A stretch of DNA of 7,167 nt, taken from contig CAIYNH010000304.1 in assembly GCA_903927495.1 (NCBI GenBank), positions 1-7,167 of the forward strand, given 5' to 3'. The DNA comes from an uncultured beta proteobacterium (GTDB lineage: Bacteria > Pseudomonadota > Gammaproteobacteria > Burkholderiales > Burkholderiaceae_C). The notes beneath the pieces are model-generated. The model searched no databases, was not told the DNA's origin, and saw only the letters and a program-made list of their open reading frames with translations. The translations under genes and the position numbers were made by a program. Below are positions 5,967-7,167 of this stretch, piece by piece. Numbering within the stretch: position 1 is the first letter of the stretch; each line of letters opens with the position of its first letter.

Positions 5967-6761
5967 CTATGGCATGTTGACCCAGAACCCGGTCGCTGGC
6001 GACAGCGTACCGGTGGGGGTGTTGACGTTGACCATGCTGGCAAAGTCCAGGTAAGCCCTGCTGCTCAGGTAGGCCGCCAGACCGGCCTTGTTTACCAGTT
6101 CAGGTGACCAGAAATACCACTGCTTTGCTTTGGCATCCCAGGCCCAGAGTGTCGTCAAATTAGTGCCCACCTGACCTGATGCCGGTGCCGTTGACGCAGA
6201 GGTTGCCAAAGCCGCATCCAGAGCACTGGGTGTTGGATTGCCACCGGTGGCAATCAAACTCCAGCCATGCGGTAAAGCATGCGACCCACCCGCAGTCGCC
6301 GGGCTTGTTACGGCGGGCATGAAACTGCTGGCTTGCACCGCCGCCCCGGCTGGTAGCGGCACCACAAAATCTGCCGAGGCATTCACCCAAAAACCTTCGC
6401 CTGCGTTGATGGTGGTTAAAAAGTCATAGCCCTTAGTGGCCGCATAAGCCTGGCCCCCGTCAAGCTGCCCCGGCGCATAAAAGGCCCAGGCCGGATAGGT
6501 GATGCCCGCTGTGCTGCCGCTGGCAACCCATTTCCAGACCGTGGTGACCTTGGCTGGGTCATTAAAATAAACATTGCTGGCGATCGGAATCGAGGCTTCG
6601 ACCCCGTTGCCCACCAGATTCCAGCCAACGATGAAATTGACGTTACCGTTAACTGCCACCACCCCAGCCTGTGCTTGCGCCGCGCCCAGGGCTAGCACCA
6701 GCAGCAAGCCACGCCCTGCATTCAGAGAAGTTTTCAAGTTCATAATAATAGTGTTGTTCAT
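5967..6761 (-). CDS. Secreted protein with two GW(N/S)L...GFWVN modules
   Basis: This 264-residue protein starts with a signal peptide ending near residue 32 (LLLVLALGAAQAQA). The mature part holds two related modules, about 46-127 and 166-262. Each begins GW-N/S-L-V/I, has a central VWKW or LWAW and a W-x-F segment (WAFYAP, WYFWSP), and ends in GFWVN. Modules with this shape occur in bacterial surface and secreted proteins; I know no enzymatic activity for them, and no catalytic motif is visible. The ATG at 6761 has GAGG at 6773-6770. It follows the RTX gene with a 10-nt gap, and the RTX stop codon TGA overlaps the GAGG, so translation of the two is probably coupled. It may act with the RTX protein at the cell surface. 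A second ATG at 6743 lacks a ribosome binding site. Function unknown. Confidence 0.75.
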   Translation of the reverse strand: MNNTIIMNLKTSLNAGRGLLLVLALGAAQAQAGVVAVNGNVNFIVGWNLVGNGVEASIPIASNVYFNDPAKVTTVWKWVASGSTAGITYPAWAFYAPGQLDGGQAYAATKGYDFLTTINAGEGFWVNASADFVVPLPAGAAVQASSFMPAVTSPATAGGSHALPHGWSLIATGGNPTPSALDAALATSASTAPASGQVGTNLTTLWAWDAKAKQWYFWSPELVNKAGLAAYLSSRAYLDFASMVNVNTPTGTLSPATGFWVNMP

Positions 6762-6771
6762 GGTAATGTCC

Positions 6772-7167
6772 TCAAGCCAGTTGCAACCAGTCGGCAGAAC
6801 CCAACGTCGATGTGATGCCGACAAGGTCAATGGTCTGCCCCCCCCAGGCCAGGGTCACATGATCACCATTGACTGCTGCCGTGACCTCAGTCTTGCTGGC
6901 CGCCCCAAAGAGTTGAATCTTGTCGGTGGCCACCAAAAAGTCTTCAATCGTGTCATGGGCCGTCCCGCCTTTGGCATATTGAAAGACATCAGCACCCAGC
7001 CCCCCATTCAAAACGTTGCTGCCCGCACCGCCAAACAAAACGTCATCACCACTACCACCTTGCAATGTGTCGTTGCCGGCATTGCCCCACAGAATGTCGT
7101 TTCCTGAGCCCCCGTTGATCAGAACACCGCCAATGGTGTAGTCCGTGCTGGTCAGGTCAATGATGTC
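6772..7167 (-). CDS. RTX calcium-binding type I secreted protein, C-terminal end only
   Basis: The last 131 codons of a larger protein are visible; its N-terminal part and start lie right of the window. Five consecutive nonapeptides of the GGxGxDxUx type (visible residues 19-63: [45 protein letters not shown]) form a calcium-binding beta roll, preceded by a decayed copy YTIGGVLIN. After the repeats comes [17 protein letters not shown], a common capping element of RTX proteins and serralysins, and the tail up to WLQLA should carry the uncleaved C-terminal secretion signal for a type I exporter. The effector part that would say whether it is an adhesin, protease, lipase or toxin is not in view. 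It is the first gene of a tight pair with the GW-module gene. No HlyB/HlyD/TolC-type exporter gene lies in the window. Confidence 0.9.
   Translation of the reverse strand, partial: DIIDLTSTDYTIGGVLINGGSGNDILWGNAGNDTLQGGSGDDVLFGGAGSNVLNGGLGADVFQYAKGGTAHDTIEDFLVATDKIQLFGAASKTEVTAAVNGDHVTLAWGGQTIDLVGITSTLGSADWLQLA
6979..7113 (-). repeat. Five RTX nonapeptide repeats
   Basis: Five 27-bp units in tandem encode glycine- and aspartate-rich nonamers. The fourth has Ser-Asn at the usual x-Asp position and the second has Asn for the second Gly, so calcium ligation may be weaker there. The DNA of the units is diverged, which indicates an old repeat rather than a recent expansion. Confidence 0.85.

Noticed and set aside
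6762..6830. Longer start at 6830 for the GW-module protein
   Set aside because: It would overlap the RTX gene and place 23 residues before a good signal peptide. ATG 6761 has a GAGG sequence 8 bases upstream.

Overview
The window looks like chromosomal DNA of a Burkholderiales betaproteobacterium, most likely of the Comamonadaceae (Rhodoferax/Polaromonas-like). The reasons are the Zwf and HexR-type protein sequences, the moderate-to-high GC content and the zwf-hexR gene order. This placement comes from protein resemblance recalled from memory, not from a search. There are seven genes, two of them cut by the window edges. I saw no RNA gene, transposon or CRISPR array.

Left part (1-3041), sugar catabolism. 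A 3'-truncated periplasmic substrate-binding protein gene of an ABC importer runs leftward (441 to 1). It is divergent from zwf (642-2096, glucose-6-phosphate dehydrogenase), which is followed in the same direction by an RpiR/HexR-family regulator (2193-3041). The 200-bp divergent intergenic region holds a 17-bp near-perfect palindrome (584-600) resembling the HexR operator, placed over the likely zwf promoter. It also holds a short hairpin (458-472) just upstream of the ribosome binding site of the transporter gene. The simplest model is a regulator that responds to an Entner-Doudoroff intermediate and controls its own zwf-hexR transcript, and possibly the divergent transporter.

Middle (3042-3140). 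hexR and the next gene converge on a 99-bp spacer filled with nested inverted repeats (3091-3139) that probably separate the two transcripts.

Right part (3141-7167), envelope and secreted products, all on the minus strand. In transcription order: the C-terminal end of an RTX (type I secreted, calcium-binding) protein (7167-6772); a signal-peptide protein made of two copies of a GW(N/S)L...GFWVN module (6761-5967), whose ribosome binding site overlaps the RTX stop codon; a 153-bp gap; a family 4 glycosyltransferase (5813-4593); and, 21 nt after it, an AlgX/AlgJ-like SGNH O-acetyltransferase-type protein with a C-terminal beta-rich region (4571-3141). The last two suggest a secreted, possibly O-acetylated polysaccharide. 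No membrane acyltransferase (AlgI/MBOAT) partner and no polymerase or export gene is in view. The AlgX-like gene is locally lower in GC than zwf and carries a 19-bp perfect palindrome (3879-3897) that resembles a ParB parS site with one extra central base.

The best leads are the HexR-like operator, the RTX/GW-module two-gene unit, the AlgX-like gene with no visible membrane partner, and the parS-like palindrome.
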